This document shows, piece by piece, positions 30,322 through 38,643 of a stretch of DNA of 64,000 bases. This DNA is from Ferribacterium limneticum. GTDB taxonomy: Bacteria; Pseudomonadota; Gammaproteobacteria; Burkholderiales; Rhodocyclaceae. The notes below the pieces were generated by a model. That model made no database searches, was not told the DNA's origin, and saw only the letters and a program-made list of their open reading frames with translations. The first letter of the stretch is position 1. Each line of letters starts with the position of its first letter. The stretch is taken from assembly GCF_020510625.1 (NCBI RefSeq), contig NZ_CP075191.1, positions 1,340,001 to 1,404,000 on the forward strand, in the 5' to 3' direction. The position numbers were made by a program, and so were the translations under genes.

Positions 30322-33300
30322 TCAACCCTTGCATTTACCTTCCGCCGCAGGGCGATCGGCGACCAAAGGCCGTAGGGCCGGCTCCATTTCCTTGAGGATC
30401 TGTACCGCCAGCGCCGAGGTGAAGTCGTAATTGGCCGCTTTTGACCCTGGCACGAAGGCGGTAACGACCCCGTAGAAGCGGTCTCCGATGTAAAAGGCAA
30501 AGGTGGCGGCACGATTCATTACCTTGGCGCTGCGCACCCCGCCGTCGGCGCCGATCACCTTGGAGCGGTGATCGCCGGTGCCGGTCTTGCCACCCACGGC
30601 CAAGGGCTTTTCCTCTTCGTCGCGGTAGGTGTCCTTGATGCGTCGAGCGGTGCCGCTATTGACCACCCGCAGCAGGGCGCGCCGGGTGACTTGGGCGACC
30701 TCGGCCGGCATGACTCGTTCGCCGGCTTCGGGCTGGCGCTTGAGGCGAGTCTCGAAAGGGGTGTTGGCAGCGAACTGAAGCGCATCAATGCGCACTGTCG
30801 GGCGGCGGATGCCGTCATTGACTACGATGCCCATCAGTTCGGCCAGCGCTGCCGGGCGATCGGCCGAACTGCCGATCGAGGTGGCCAGCGAGGGCACCAG
30901 ATGCTCGAAGGGGTAGCCCAAACGTCGCCACTCCTCGGCGATGCGCTCGAAGGCGGCAACTTCGACGACGATGTCGATGCGCACCTGCTGGGCATGCTTG
31001 AAACGTGTGGAGAATAGCCACTTCGAGGCATCGCGGCGGGCCTCGACGCTGGCGGGGACGATGTCTTTCAGTGTCGCTTTCGGCTGGTCCTGCAGATGGC
31101 GGACCAGCCACAATTCCAGCGGATGAACCCGGGCCAGATAGCCCTGGTCGGCCAGGTTGTACTGGCGAGTGGCGTGGGTATCGAACAGGCGGCGCAGGCC
31201 GGCGTCGGTGCCGGCCTTGTCGCCGAGCTGCTTGCGCATGAAGGCCTCGAAGCTGGCGAAATCGCTCTTCGGCAGCACGCTGAGGTAGGCGGCAGCCTGT
31301 GGCACGGGCCGGGAGGGAACCGAGTCGCTGAGTACTTCCAGCCGGTCTTCCGGCGTCACATCGCGGTACTTGTGCCAGTAGGTGCGCAGGAAGCCGAGGC
31401 CTTCGCGTTCGGCAAAACGGTTGAGGAAATTCTGGCGGGTTTCTTCGTCATCCTTGTCGCGCAGGCCGCGGGCCGGGGCGTCGACCGCTTCGTAGGCGTG
31501 ATAGTGGGCGACATCGTGCATGATCCGGACAAAAACCAGATTGACCGACTGTTCAAGGGCGCCAGCGACCGTTGGCGTCTGGCCGTCGTCTTCGTGCTTG
31601 AAATTGCTGAAGCGGTGGATGCCGCCGCCGGTAAAGAAAGTCTCGCCGGGGCTGGCCGAATAACGGCGCTCCATGGCGGCTTCGAGCAGATCCTCCAGGG
31701 GCATTTCCGGCTTGGCGCGCAAGCTGTCGATGGCCCAGTTGCTCAGGCGGTCGGCCGGGTGGCGTGGCAGCTTGGCCAGTTCTTCCTGTGGCAGCTGGGC
31801 ATAGCGCTTGTGCAGGTCGGCGACGACCAGCAGGTAGGAAACCAGGGTCCGGAACTTGGCGCTGGAGCCGAGATCGAGCTTGGTGCCGGCGTTGATGTCG
31901 AGCGGCTGGTTGAGGTTGTCGGCCTGGATACGCAGCACGTTGGCCGTCGGGGTGCGCTCGTAGAGGGTGAGGCTGTAATTGACCAGTTTCGGGTCGCCCT
32001 TGGCGAGCAGGCGTGCTTCCTTGAAGCCGGCGCAGGCGAGGAAGGCCGGGTCGGCCATGCGGTTCAGGATGCGCGTCACCGCTTGCTGGCTGGGGCCGTC
32101 CAGCGTGCTGTGCGCTTCCATGTCGTAGTGGTCGAGGGCGTAGAGATTTTCGATATCCAGGAGGTCGCCGAGCGTGCCGCGGATGTCGTTGACCGCTTTG
32201 CGCTCGACGAAAGACACCTCCTCGCCGGGCAGGGCGTGGCGGAGCGGGCTGATCTGCACCCTGAGGGCGGCCTCGCGCAGGTCGGCCGGGATCAGCTGGT
32301 CTTCGGCCAGCAGGCGGATATAGCTGTCGGTCAGGGCATTGAGGCGGCCCGTGGTATCGCCGAGCAGGCCGGACGGCCGGCGCTGGGCAACGAACAGCGA
32401 GAGCGCCTGCTTGAAGGCGGTTGCCCGCGCGGTTAGATCGGCCTTGGGATCGGCCAGCAACTGATTGATAGCGGCGAATTCCTGCCCATACCAGGCCCAC
32501 AGGCCATCGCCCAGGCCATTGACCTCGCCGTAGCCCGGGATGCCGCCGAGCGGTACGGAATTGATGAAATCGAGCACGATGCGGCGGCGGGCCGGCATGT
32601 TTTCCTCGCCGTCCTGATAGGCGCGCAGGGCGGCCGACATCATCTGGTGATATTTGTCGTCGGTGTCATGCGTGCGGCCGCCGGGGGAATGGCGGAATTT
32701 TTCGATCTGCGTTGCCAGCGTGCTGCCCCCGGCGCGCCCGCCGCTGCCGAGGTTGGCGCTACGCAAGGCTTGCCCCGCGGCGACCCGGGCTAGCCGGCCC
32801 CAGTCGACGGCCGGATTGCGCTTCGGGGTGGCCGGGTCGAGCAGGTCGCGGTTCTCGATGAACAACAGCGCCTCGACCAGCACTGGCGGAATGGCTTCGA
32901 AATCGGCGTACTGCAGGCGCGGGTACTGGCTGTCGTAGAGTGGCTGGTCGTGGCGATCGAGGATACGCAGTCCGGCACGCGATTTTTCCCGATAAATGGG
33001 GAAATGCCCAAGCGCGACAATGTCGCGAAACCCCCGGGATTGGCGGGCCTGCGCGTCAATGGCGAAACCGGAATTAGTCAGGCGCGGCAGGAAAGTATTC
33101 AGTTGCGCATAGCCCAGGCGCTGCTCGTAAGGCCCGGCGTAAGGAAACCAGATGTCCTTGTTGGCGCCGGGCTCAACGGTCCACGTGGAGGTTTTCGCCA
33201 GCTCGTTGAAGTAGCGGGCCTGGAAATTCGATTCCTGCATTTCGATCCAGCCGACGGCACCTGCCGCGCCGCCCAGAACCAGAATGCCAAGGGAAAGATA

Positions 33301-33351
33301 AAGCTTCCAGCGCCGTGGCTGGGCGCCGGTTTGAGGGGTAAGGCTGGACAT
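30322..33351 (-). CDS. atypical class A penicillin-binding protein
   Basis: A 1009-aa bifunctional cell-wall enzyme. One N-terminal membrane helix (about 17-36) leads to a GT51 transglycosylase region with FIENRDLL, GGSTLATQIEKF and RRIVLDFINSVPLGGIPGYG. The transpeptidase region has an SxxK box in LGSSAKFRT and VGGKTGTGDH near residue 920. It is longer than typical PBP1a/1b proteins, and both catalytic signatures deviate from consensus, so it is a divergent subfamily. ATG 33351 is the first plausible start. It is probably transcribed alone; the next gene downstream lies beyond a 234-bp gap with a repeat. Confidence 0.85.
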   Translation of the reverse strand: MSSLTPQTGAQPRRWKLYLSLGILVLGGAAGAVGWIEMQESNFQARYFNELAKTSTWTVEPGANKDIWFPYAGPYEQRLGYAQLNTFLPRLTNSGFAIDAQARQSRGFRDIVALGHFPIYREKSRAGLRILDRHDQPLYDSQYPRLQYADFEAIPPVLVEALLFIENRDLLDPATPKRNPAVDWGRLARVAAGQALRSANLGSGGRAGGSTLATQIEKFRHSPGGRTHDTDDKYHQMMSAALRAYQDGEENMPARRRIVLDFINSVPLGGIPGYGEVNGLGDGLWAWYGQEFAAINQLLADPKADLTARATAFKQALSLFVAQRRPSGLLGDTTGRLNALTDSYIRLLAEDQLIPADLREAALRVQISPLRHALPGEEVSFVERKAVNDIRGTLGDLLDIENLYALDHYDMEAHSTLDGPSQQAVTRILNRMADPAFLACAGFKEARLLAKGDPKLVNYSLTLYERTPTANVLRIQADNLNQPLDINAGTKLDLGSSAKFRTLVSYLLVVADLHKRYAQLPQEELAKLPRHPADRLSNWAIDSLRAKPEMPLEDLLEAAMERRYSASPGETFFTGGGIHRFSNFKHEDDGQTPTVAGALEQSVNLVFVRIMHDVAHYHAYEAVDAPARGLRDKDDEETRQNFLNRFAEREGLGFLRTYWHKYRDVTPEDRLEVLSDSVPSRPVPQAAAYLSVLPKSDFASFEAFMRKQLGDKAGTDAGLRRLFDTHATRQYNLADQGYLARVHPLELWLVRHLQDQPKATLKDIVPASVEARRDASKWLFSTRFKHAQQVRIDIVVEVAAFERIAEEWRRLGYPFEHLVPSLATSIGSSADRPAALAELMGIVVNDGIRRPTVRIDALQFAANTPFETRLKRQPEAGERVMPAEVAQVTRRALLRVVNSGTARRIKDTYRDEEEKPLAVGGKTGTGDHRSKVIGADGGVRSAKVMNRAATFAFYIGDRFYGVVTAFVPGSKAANYDFTSALAVQILKEMEPALRPLVADRPAAEGKCKG

Positions 33352-33749
33352 GAGTCGGGGTCGGGACTTCTGTGAATAATGGATGGGAATGCTTCACGGT
33401 GCGGGTGCCTTGGGCTATTTTGTAAATTTCAGACACCGTGAAGAGGGAAGCGATGTTAGGCATTCTGCATGAAAAGAGGACCGTTGAAAGCGACCATTTT
33501 GGTCGGCTTCCGGTGAGCATGTATTTTAATTTGAATATGCTGAACGTCCGTCAAATCAGTCCCTGCTGTGTCTATTTTTGAGACCAAGGGAGGCGGGTGA
33601 TGAAGCTTTTTTCATGGACTGAATAAGAGTACTTGCCCGGATGTTTTGATATCGCTAACTGCTATGCAGTGTCGATATTTTTTACGGTTTTCGGCCATGG
33701 CTTTGTTGCTAATAAATAAAGCCAATGAAAATCATTGTGTTGTGAATTC
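33352..33749. other. intergenic region, no gene seen
   Basis: About 400 bp between the divergent PBP and PEP-CTERM genes. It is clearly more AT-rich than the surroundings (for example around 33510-33560 and 33640-33740). No open frame shows codon bias or a family motif. It probably holds the PBP promoter and activator sites for the sigma-54-type promoter that follows. Confidence 0.5.
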
Positions 33750-33765
33750 AGGTGCTTATCTTGCT
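33750..33765 (+). promoter_or_regulatory. putative sigma-54 promoter of the PEP-CTERM gene
   Basis: AGGTGCTTATCTTGCT has the invariant GG (33751-33752) and GC (33763-33764) separated by 10 bp, and a perfect TTGCT at -12. The -24 part is weaker (AGGTGC against TGGCAC). The predicted start near 33776 leaves a 26-nt leader containing GGAG before ATG 33802. RpoN control of PEP-CTERM genes is known from floc-forming Zoogloea. Confidence 0.5.
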
Positions 33766-33801
33766 TGGTCTTTGACGGTGCTATACAGATGGAGAAAGAT
33801 C

Positions 33802-34476
33802 ATGTTTGCAAAGAAATTCAACAAATCGCTAAGCGTAGTGAATTGCATGATCGCAGCGATCGGGTTGTTTGCCAGCGTTTCCGCTCATGCAGAAATTTTC
33901 GGCAACGTAGATTTTCCCGGTGGCGCATCGTCATTTGCCGATGCTGTCGTGTCCTATGAGCCAACGTTTGGCGGTGCCTTAGGCCCCGAGGCGAGCGCTC
34001 GAGACTCGTCGCAGGCGCTCGGTATCCCAACCGGTAGTGATGGCACGAGCTTCGTTACGCTCGGTGATGGCGGCAGAATTACGCTCCGATTTACCGATAA
34101 TTCGCTGACCGGCAGCGGTAGTTCTGCGCTGGATCTTTGGATATTCGAGGTCGGGCCGGATGTCGAGGATACCTTTGTCGAGATCAGTAAGGATGGTTCC
34201 ACTTGGTTTAACGTTGGCAAAGTTGCAGGGGCCACCGCGGGAATTGATATTGATTTCTACGGTTACGGTACATCTGACTTTTTCTCGTTCGTGCGTCTGA
34301 CTGACGACACGGACGAGGGAGAGCAGGGTAATGGCAGAACGGTCGGTGCCGACATTGATGCGGTTGGTGCCATCACCACGGCACCGCCGGTCAGTGTTCC
34401 TGAACCGGGGTCACTCGCGCTCCTGGGCGTGGCCTTGGCAATTGCTGGCTGGCAGCGGCGCAAGTCGAACAGCTAA
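33802..34476 (+). CDS. PEP-CTERM sorting-domain protein
   Basis: A 224-aa exported protein. A signal peptide (about 1-31, ending VSAHA) precedes a beta-rich domain of about 165 residues with DLWIFEVGPDVEDTFVEIS and GADIDAVGAI, similar to cell-surface discoidin-like folds. The C-terminus is a classic PEP-CTERM tag: VPEPGSLALLGVALAIAGWQRRK. Such proteins are processed by exosortase and presented at the surface or in the matrix of exopolysaccharide-forming Gram-negative bacteria. GGAG lies 8 nt before the chosen ATG. The gene ends at a strong terminator. No exosortase gene is in the window. Confidence 0.92.
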   Translation: MFAKKFNKSLSVVNCMIAAIGLFASVSAHAEIFGNVDFPGGASSFADAVVSYEPTFGGALGPEASARDSSQALGIPTGSDGTSFVTLGDGGRITLRFTDNSLTGSGSSALDLWIFEVGPDVEDTFVEISKDGSTWFNVGKVAGATAGIDIDFYGYGTSDFFSFVRLTDDTDEGEQGNGRTVGADIDAVGAITTAPPVSVPEPGSLALLGVALAIAGWQRRKSNS

Positions 34477-34498
34477 TTTGGCGAACTGCGAAAACAAG

Positions 34499-34527
34499 AA
34501 TCCCGGCGTTTGAAGCCGGGATTTTTG
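34499..34527 (+). terminator. bidirectional intrinsic terminator
   Basis: AATCCCGGC and GCCGGGATT pair across a 7-nt loop, followed by TTTTTG on the plus strand and TTCTTGTTTT on the minus strand. It lies between the convergent PEP-CTERM and ccoG genes and can serve both. Confidence 0.9.
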
Positions 34528-34550
34528 TTTGTGTGGCTTTCGTCTGTTTG

Positions 34551-35954
34551 TCAGGGCATCCAGAACTTCGAACTTTCGGTGACCGAGACTTTTTCGTCGG
34601 CCACATCGGTAATGCTGAAACTGATCGGCGTCGCACCGGATTTCGTTGCGCCCGGCTCGGCGCTGACAATGGCGGTCTGGCTGCCGATCTCGCCCCCGGG
34701 GACGGTGATTTCGCTGTCGCCGTTCAGACGGGCGCCTTCGACCCCGGCAATGCTGATCCGGAACTTCCGCGTTTGGTCACCGGTATTCATGATCTGCAGG
34801 CGATAAGTGTTCTCGATCGAGCCATCGTCCGCTTCCCGTGACAGCACGTTGCGGTCCTTCAGGACATTGACCTTGAGCGGGACGCGGGTAGCCAGCGACC
34901 AGGCGGTAGCCCCCGTCAACGCGAGCAGGATGGCCGTGTAGATGATGACTCGCGGCCGGGCTGCCCGTTTGATGATTTCCAGCGTCGAATAACGCATGGT
35001 CACGGCATTTTCGGTCGAGTAGCGGATCAATCCGCGCGGGTAGTTCATCTTGTCCATGACCTGATCGCAAGCGTCGATACAGGCGGCGCAGCCGATGCAT
35101 TCGTTCTGCAAGCCGTTGCGGATGTCGATGCCGGTCGGGCAGACCTGGACGCAGATGCCGCAATCGACGCAGTCGCCCAGGCCCATGGCCTTGGGGTCGG
35201 CCCCTTTGGCGCGCGGGCCGCGGGCATCGCCACGCGCCGTGTCGTAGGCGATGATCAGCGTGTCGGGGTCGAACATCACGAACTGGAAGCGGGCGTAGGG
35301 GCAGATCTGGCGGCACATCTGGTCGCGCAGGAAGCCGGCATTGCCATAGGTGGCGAAGGCGTAAAACACCACCCAGAAGGACGACCAGGCGCCGGGCGAG
35401 AGGGTGATCAGGTCATTGACCAGGTCGCGGATCGGCATGAAATAGCCGACGAAGGTGATCCCGGTCCACAGCGAAAAGACGATCCACGTCGCCTGTTTGG
35501 CGCTCTTGAGCGCCAGCTTGCGCGCCGACCACGGGGCGGCATCGAGCTTGATGCGTTGCGGCCGTTCGCCCTCGATCAGCTTTTCGAACCACAGGAAAAT
35601 TTCCGTATAAACCGTTTGCGGGCAGGTATAGCCGCACCACAATCGCCCGGCGACGGCGGTAAACAGGAACAGGGTGAACGCCCCGAGAATCATCAGCAGC
35701 ACGAGATAGATCGTGTCCTGCGGCCAGAGTACCAGGTCGAAGAAATAGAACTTGCGGGTGTCTATGTCGAACAGGATCGCCTGACGACCATGCCAGGGCA
35801 GCCAGCACAGGCCGTAGAAAATGATCTGGGTCAGCCAGACAAAGGCCCAGCGCCAGCGCGTGTAAGGTCCGCTGATCGAACGCGGATAAACCTTGGCGTC
35901 CGGATCGACGACTGGCTTGATTTCAAAGATTTTCTTTGCGGGCTGCTTGGCCAT
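34551..35954 (-). CDS. ccoG: cytochrome c oxidase accessory protein CcoG
   Basis: A 467-aa membrane iron-sulfur protein (FixG/RdxA family). Several transmembrane helices lie in the first 250 residues, with CGYTCPQTVYTE and CRQICPYARFQ, then two 4Fe-4S motifs (CVDCGICVQVCP and CIGCAACIDAC) and a C-terminal periplasmic Ig-like domain. CcoG reduces or delivers copper during cbb3 oxidase assembly. ATG 35954 (MAKQPAKK) is chosen over an upstream ATG because the family starts this way. No ccoNOP genes adjoin it here. It is divergent from nsrR and shares a 130-bp promoter region, so its expression may respond to NO or oxygen. Confidence 0.93.
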   Translation of the reverse strand: MAKQPAKKIFEIKPVVDPDAKVYPRSISGPYTRWRWAFVWLTQIIFYGLCWLPWHGRQAILFDIDTRKFYFFDLVLWPQDTIYLVLLMILGAFTLFLFTAVAGRLWCGYTCPQTVYTEIFLWFEKLIEGERPQRIKLDAAPWSARKLALKSAKQATWIVFSLWTGITFVGYFMPIRDLVNDLITLSPGAWSSFWVVFYAFATYGNAGFLRDQMCRQICPYARFQFVMFDPDTLIIAYDTARGDARGPRAKGADPKAMGLGDCVDCGICVQVCPTGIDIRNGLQNECIGCAACIDACDQVMDKMNYPRGLIRYSTENAVTMRYSTLEIIKRAARPRVIIYTAILLALTGATAWSLATRVPLKVNVLKDRNVLSREADDGSIENTYRLQIMNTGDQTRKFRISIAGVEGARLNGDSEITVPGGEIGSQTAIVSAEPGATKSGATPISFSITDVADEKVSVTESSKFWMP

Positions 35955-36050
35955 GACTATTCCGGCGATGACCACCCGGGCGAATTGCGCCGCTGGCTGG
36001 CATCAGATATAAAACAAATGAATCTTGATGCTATCAACCAAGATTGCCGT

Positions 36051-36073
36051 AAGCAATATTTAAAATATATCTT
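36051..36073 (+). promoter_or_regulatory. putative NsrR operator
   Basis: The 23-bp site has arms AAG...ATTT and AAAT...ATCTT around an A/T-rich centre and matches 17 of 23 positions of the E. coli-type NsrR consensus as I recall it. It ends 10 bp before the nsrR ATG, suggesting autorepression. Confidence 0.55.
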
Positions 36074-36083
36074 TCAAGTGACC

Positions 36084-36563
36084 ATGCGACTGAGCGCCTT
36101 TTCCGACTACAGCCTGCGCGTCTTGATGTACCTCGGCGTGCAAACAGACCGGCTGGCAACGATCGCCGAAATCGCCGCCGCCCACGATATTTCAAAGAGC
36201 CACCTGATGAAGGTGGTTCATCAGCTCGGGCGTGGCGGCTATATCGAGACCGTGCGCGGCAAGGGCGGCGGTCTGCGCCTTGCCCACCAGCCAAGCGAGA
36301 TTGTTGTCGGCGAGGTCATTCGCCATACCGAAAACGATTTCACGCTGGCCGAGTGCTTTGCCGACAGGTCCACCTGCCGGATTCAGGGGGGCTGCTGCCT
36401 GCCCGCAATCCTCAATGAAGCCCTGAAAGCCATGTTCCTCGTCCTTGACGGCTACACGCTAGCCGACCTGCTGCGGACGCCGGGCGGAGTGATGCCGCTG
36501 GCTGGCTGTGATCTGAGCAGTGGCCAGGGAAAAATGGCTGCTCCAATCAGAATGCGAAGCTGA
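36084..36563 (+). CDS. nsrR: Rrf2-family NO-sensing repressor NsrR
   Basis: A 159-aa cytoplasmic regulator. The winged helix-turn-helix (MRLSAFSDYSLRVLMYLG, then HLMKVVHQLGRGGYIETVRGKGGGLRLA) is typical of Rrf2 proteins. Cysteines in LAECFADRSTC and IQGGCC are spaced as in NsrR, whose Fe-S cluster reacts with nitric oxide, and the C-terminal YTLADLL also matches NsrR. One cysteine is doubled (CC). ATG 36084 is used because the family N-terminus starts there. It is divergent from ccoG. The norE-norF genes about 9 kb away are plausible targets, though I saw no matching site there. Confidence 0.88.
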   Translation: MRLSAFSDYSLRVLMYLGVQTDRLATIAEIAAAHDISKSHLMKVVHQLGRGGYIETVRGKGGGLRLAHQPSEIVVGEVIRHTENDFTLAECFADRSTCRIQGGCCLPAILNEALKAMFLVLDGYTLADLLRTPGGVMPLAGCDLSSGQGKMAAPIRMRS

Positions 36564-36799
36564 AACCTTCGACTGCCGGGAGGAATTTCATTTCCGCCCA
36601 TTTTTCCCGATTGTCCGTGGTAATCGCGTTTTTTGCCGAAAGCCTGCGCTCTGTCGAATATTCTGTCTTGGGCCCGCTTGGTGGGATGTTCTGGGGGGTG
36701 CTTGATGCCGGGTTCGCTACACGGACTACGCTGATCCAGCTTGTACATGTTTTCGGAAAGCGCAATATAACGCGCGTTAATTATTTTTGTGTATATTGA
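36564..36799. other. intergenic region, no gene seen
   Basis: Together with the operators that follow, it makes a 353-bp gap between nsrR and hipB. An additional palindrome-like GCGCAATATAACGCGC lies at 36760-36775 and may be a further weak copy of the hipB operator. Otherwise nothing is recognised. Confidence 0.4.
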
Positions 36800-36815
36800 G
36801 CGCACTATTGTGCGC
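36800..36815. promoter_or_regulatory. HipB-type operator, copy 1
   Basis: A perfect palindrome GCGCACTATTGTGCGC: 6-bp arms around TATT. It lies about 100 bp upstream of hipB. The second copy at 36885 is the same sequence inverted, with one mismatch. Confidence 0.6.
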
Positions 36816-36884
36816 GTCCCAGAGTTTTGTATTGGTGATATAGTGCGTCAAAAGATGCGCGTAGTTGTCGAATATTAAAATTAA

Positions 36885-36900
36885 GCGCGCAATAGTGCGC
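36885..36900. promoter_or_regulatory. HipB-type operator, copy 2
   Basis: GCGCGCAATAGTGCGC is the reverse complement of copy 1 with one change. It ends 16 bp before the hipB start, a good position for autorepression. A degenerate third half-site pair (GTGCGTCAAAAGATGCGC) lies at about 36843-36860 between the two. Confidence 0.6.
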
Positions 36901-36916
36901 CTTATGGAGCATCGAT

Positions 36917-37234
36917 ATGCAGACCAGCCATACGCTAGCCGAACTCGAAACAGTATTGGGTGAGCAGCTTAAAAAGCTCCGCTTGAGCCGAAACATTGAC
37001 CAGACCCTGCTGGCCGAACGGGCCGGCATCAGTCGCCGGGCGCTGCAGAATCTGGAGGCGGGTACGGGCTCCAGTACCGCCAGCCTGCTTTCCGTGGTTC
37101 GCGCGCTCGGTCGGGAAGACTGGTTAATGCTCCTGGCGCCGACTGCCACCATCAATCCCTTGAACATGGTTCGCGCCCGCCGCGAGCGGCAGCGAGCTAC
37201 ATCAGTTCGGGTGAAGTCGTCCCCGGCAAAATAA
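36917..37234 (+). CDS. hipB: HipB-like antitoxin, XRE-type DNA-binding protein
   Basis: A 105-aa protein with a helix-turn-helix (DQTLLAERAGISRRALQNLEAGTGSSTASLLSVVRALG, about residues 30-68). HipB antitoxins bind operator palindromes and hold the HipA kinase inactive. It starts after two palindromic operators and lies 13 bp upstream of hipA, as expected for the pair. The basic C-terminal tail (RARRERQRATSVRVK) could contact DNA or HipA. Confidence 0.85.
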   Translation: MQTSHTLAELETVLGEQLKKLRLSRNIDQTLLAERAGISRRALQNLEAGTGSSTASLLSVVRALGREDWLMLLAPTATINPLNMVRARRERQRATSVRVKSSPAK

Positions 37235-37247
37235 AGCAAAGACAGCC

Positions 37248-38570
37248 ATGGCTACTCCGCTCAAGCCCCGTCGTACCCGCGCTGCGCCGTACAAGCACGT
37301 CGACCGTGTCGAAGTCCATCTCTGGGGCCAACTCATGGGCGCGGTCGCCCTTGATCCCGCCTACGGCTTCTACGCCTTTGCCTACGCACCGAGCTTCATC
37401 GCCAAAGGGATTGAACCGGCCCCCCTGCGCATGCCGCTGCGCGAAGAGCCCTACATCTTTACCGATTTGCCGCGGGAAACCTACAAGGCGCTGCCGGCGC
37501 TACTGAGCGACGCCCTGCCGGACGATTTCGGCAACGCCCTGATCAACAAATACATGGCCGACCGCGGTATCCCGGCCAGCCAGGTGTCTGAAATCGACCG
37601 ACTGGCCTACATGGGCAACCGCGCCATGGGGGCCATGGTTTTCAAGCCGGGCCGCGGCCCCATTCGCCAGAAACCGACGCCCATCGAACTGAGCGATCTG
37701 GTGAACGAAGCGCGCAAGGCCGTCGCCGGGACGATTGAAGACGATGAGCACACCGACGCCGCCCTGCGCAGCATCATCGACGTCGGCACCTCGGCCGGCG
37801 GCGCGCGCGCCAAGGCCGTCATCGCCTGGAACCGGACGACCAACGAGGTTCGCTCCGGTCAGTTCGAAGCCGGCGATGGCTTCGAGCACTGGCTGCTCAA
37901 GTTCGACGGCATCGGCAAAGACCTCGAACTCGGCGCCTCGGGTGGTTACGGCCGCATTGAGCAGGCGTACTACCTGATGGCCAGGACGGCCGGCATCGAG
38001 ATGATGGAATGCCGGCTGCTCGAAGAAAACGGCCGGGCGCACTTCATGACGCGCCGCTTTGACCGCGAAGACGGCACCGTCCGCCACCACATGCAAACCC
38101 TGTGCGCCATGGATCACCTGGATTACAAGAAAAAAGGCACCAACGCCTACTCGCAGCTTTTCCTGGTCATGGACAAACTCGGGCTACCCTACGAGCAGAA
38201 GGAAGAGGCATTCCGGCGCATGGCCTTCAACGTCATGGCGCGTAATTGCGACGACCACACCAAGAACATCTCGTTCCGGCTAAAAGCCAACGAAACCTGG
38301 GCCCTGTCCCCCGCCTACGACATCACCTTCGCCCACAACCCGGCCGGCGAATGGACCCACCAGCACCTCATGTCGGTCAACGGAAAATTCAAGAACTTCA
38401 GCGAAGATGACCTGCTGGCAGAGGCCGACCGCTTCAAGATCGGCACTGCGCCGCGGGTGATCAGGAAGGTCAGGGAGGCGATCAGGAACTGGCCTGAGTT
38501 CGCGCGGGAAACCGGGGTGCCTGATGCGGAGATTGGGAAGATCGGAGGGCAGCATTTGCTGCTCGCCTAG
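37248..38570 (+). CDS. hipA: HipA-family serine/threonine kinase toxin
   Basis: A 440-aa toxin of the HipA family. The N-terminal subdomain (HLWGQLMGAVALD) is followed by a glycine-rich phosphate loop VGTSAGGARAKAV, then FMTRRFDRE, the catalytic NVMARNCDDHTKNISF and the metal-binding LSPAYDITF. E. coli HipA phosphorylates glutamyl-tRNA synthetase and induces growth arrest; the target here is unknown. All kinase motifs look intact, so it is probably active. It is co-transcribed with hipB (13-bp gap). No further downstream partner is evident. Confidence 0.92.
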   Translation: MATPLKPRRTRAAPYKHVDRVEVHLWGQLMGAVALDPAYGFYAFAYAPSFIAKGIEPAPLRMPLREEPYIFTDLPRETYKALPALLSDALPDDFGNALINKYMADRGIPASQVSEIDRLAYMGNRAMGAMVFKPGRGPIRQKPTPIELSDLVNEARKAVAGTIEDDEHTDAALRSIIDVGTSAGGARAKAVIAWNRTTNEVRSGQFEAGDGFEHWLLKFDGIGKDLELGASGGYGRIEQAYYLMARTAGIEMMECRLLEENGRAHFMTRRFDREDGTVRHHMQTLCAMDHLDYKKKGTNAYSQLFLVMDKLGLPYEQKEEAFRRMAFNVMARNCDDHTKNISFRLKANETWALSPAYDITFAHNPAGEWTHQHLMSVNGKFKNFSEDDLLAEADRFKIGTAPRVIRKVREAIRNWPEFARETGVPDAEIGKIGGQHLLLA

Positions 38571-38643
38571 ATTTCATTCGAGCCCCATCTCTCCAATTAA
38601 TGACGTGTGATAATCATGGTTGGACTCAGGGATGTTGGGACGC

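Noticed and set aside
28816..30375. A 519-codon plus-strand open frame
   Set aside because: Antisense to the AckA-PduL fusion; no domain visible, and the composition is typical of a shadow frame.
36025..36037. TTGATGCTATCAA as an FNR box between ccoG and nsrR
   Set aside because: The spacer is 3 bp where FNR requires 4 bp, so the two half-sites are out of register.
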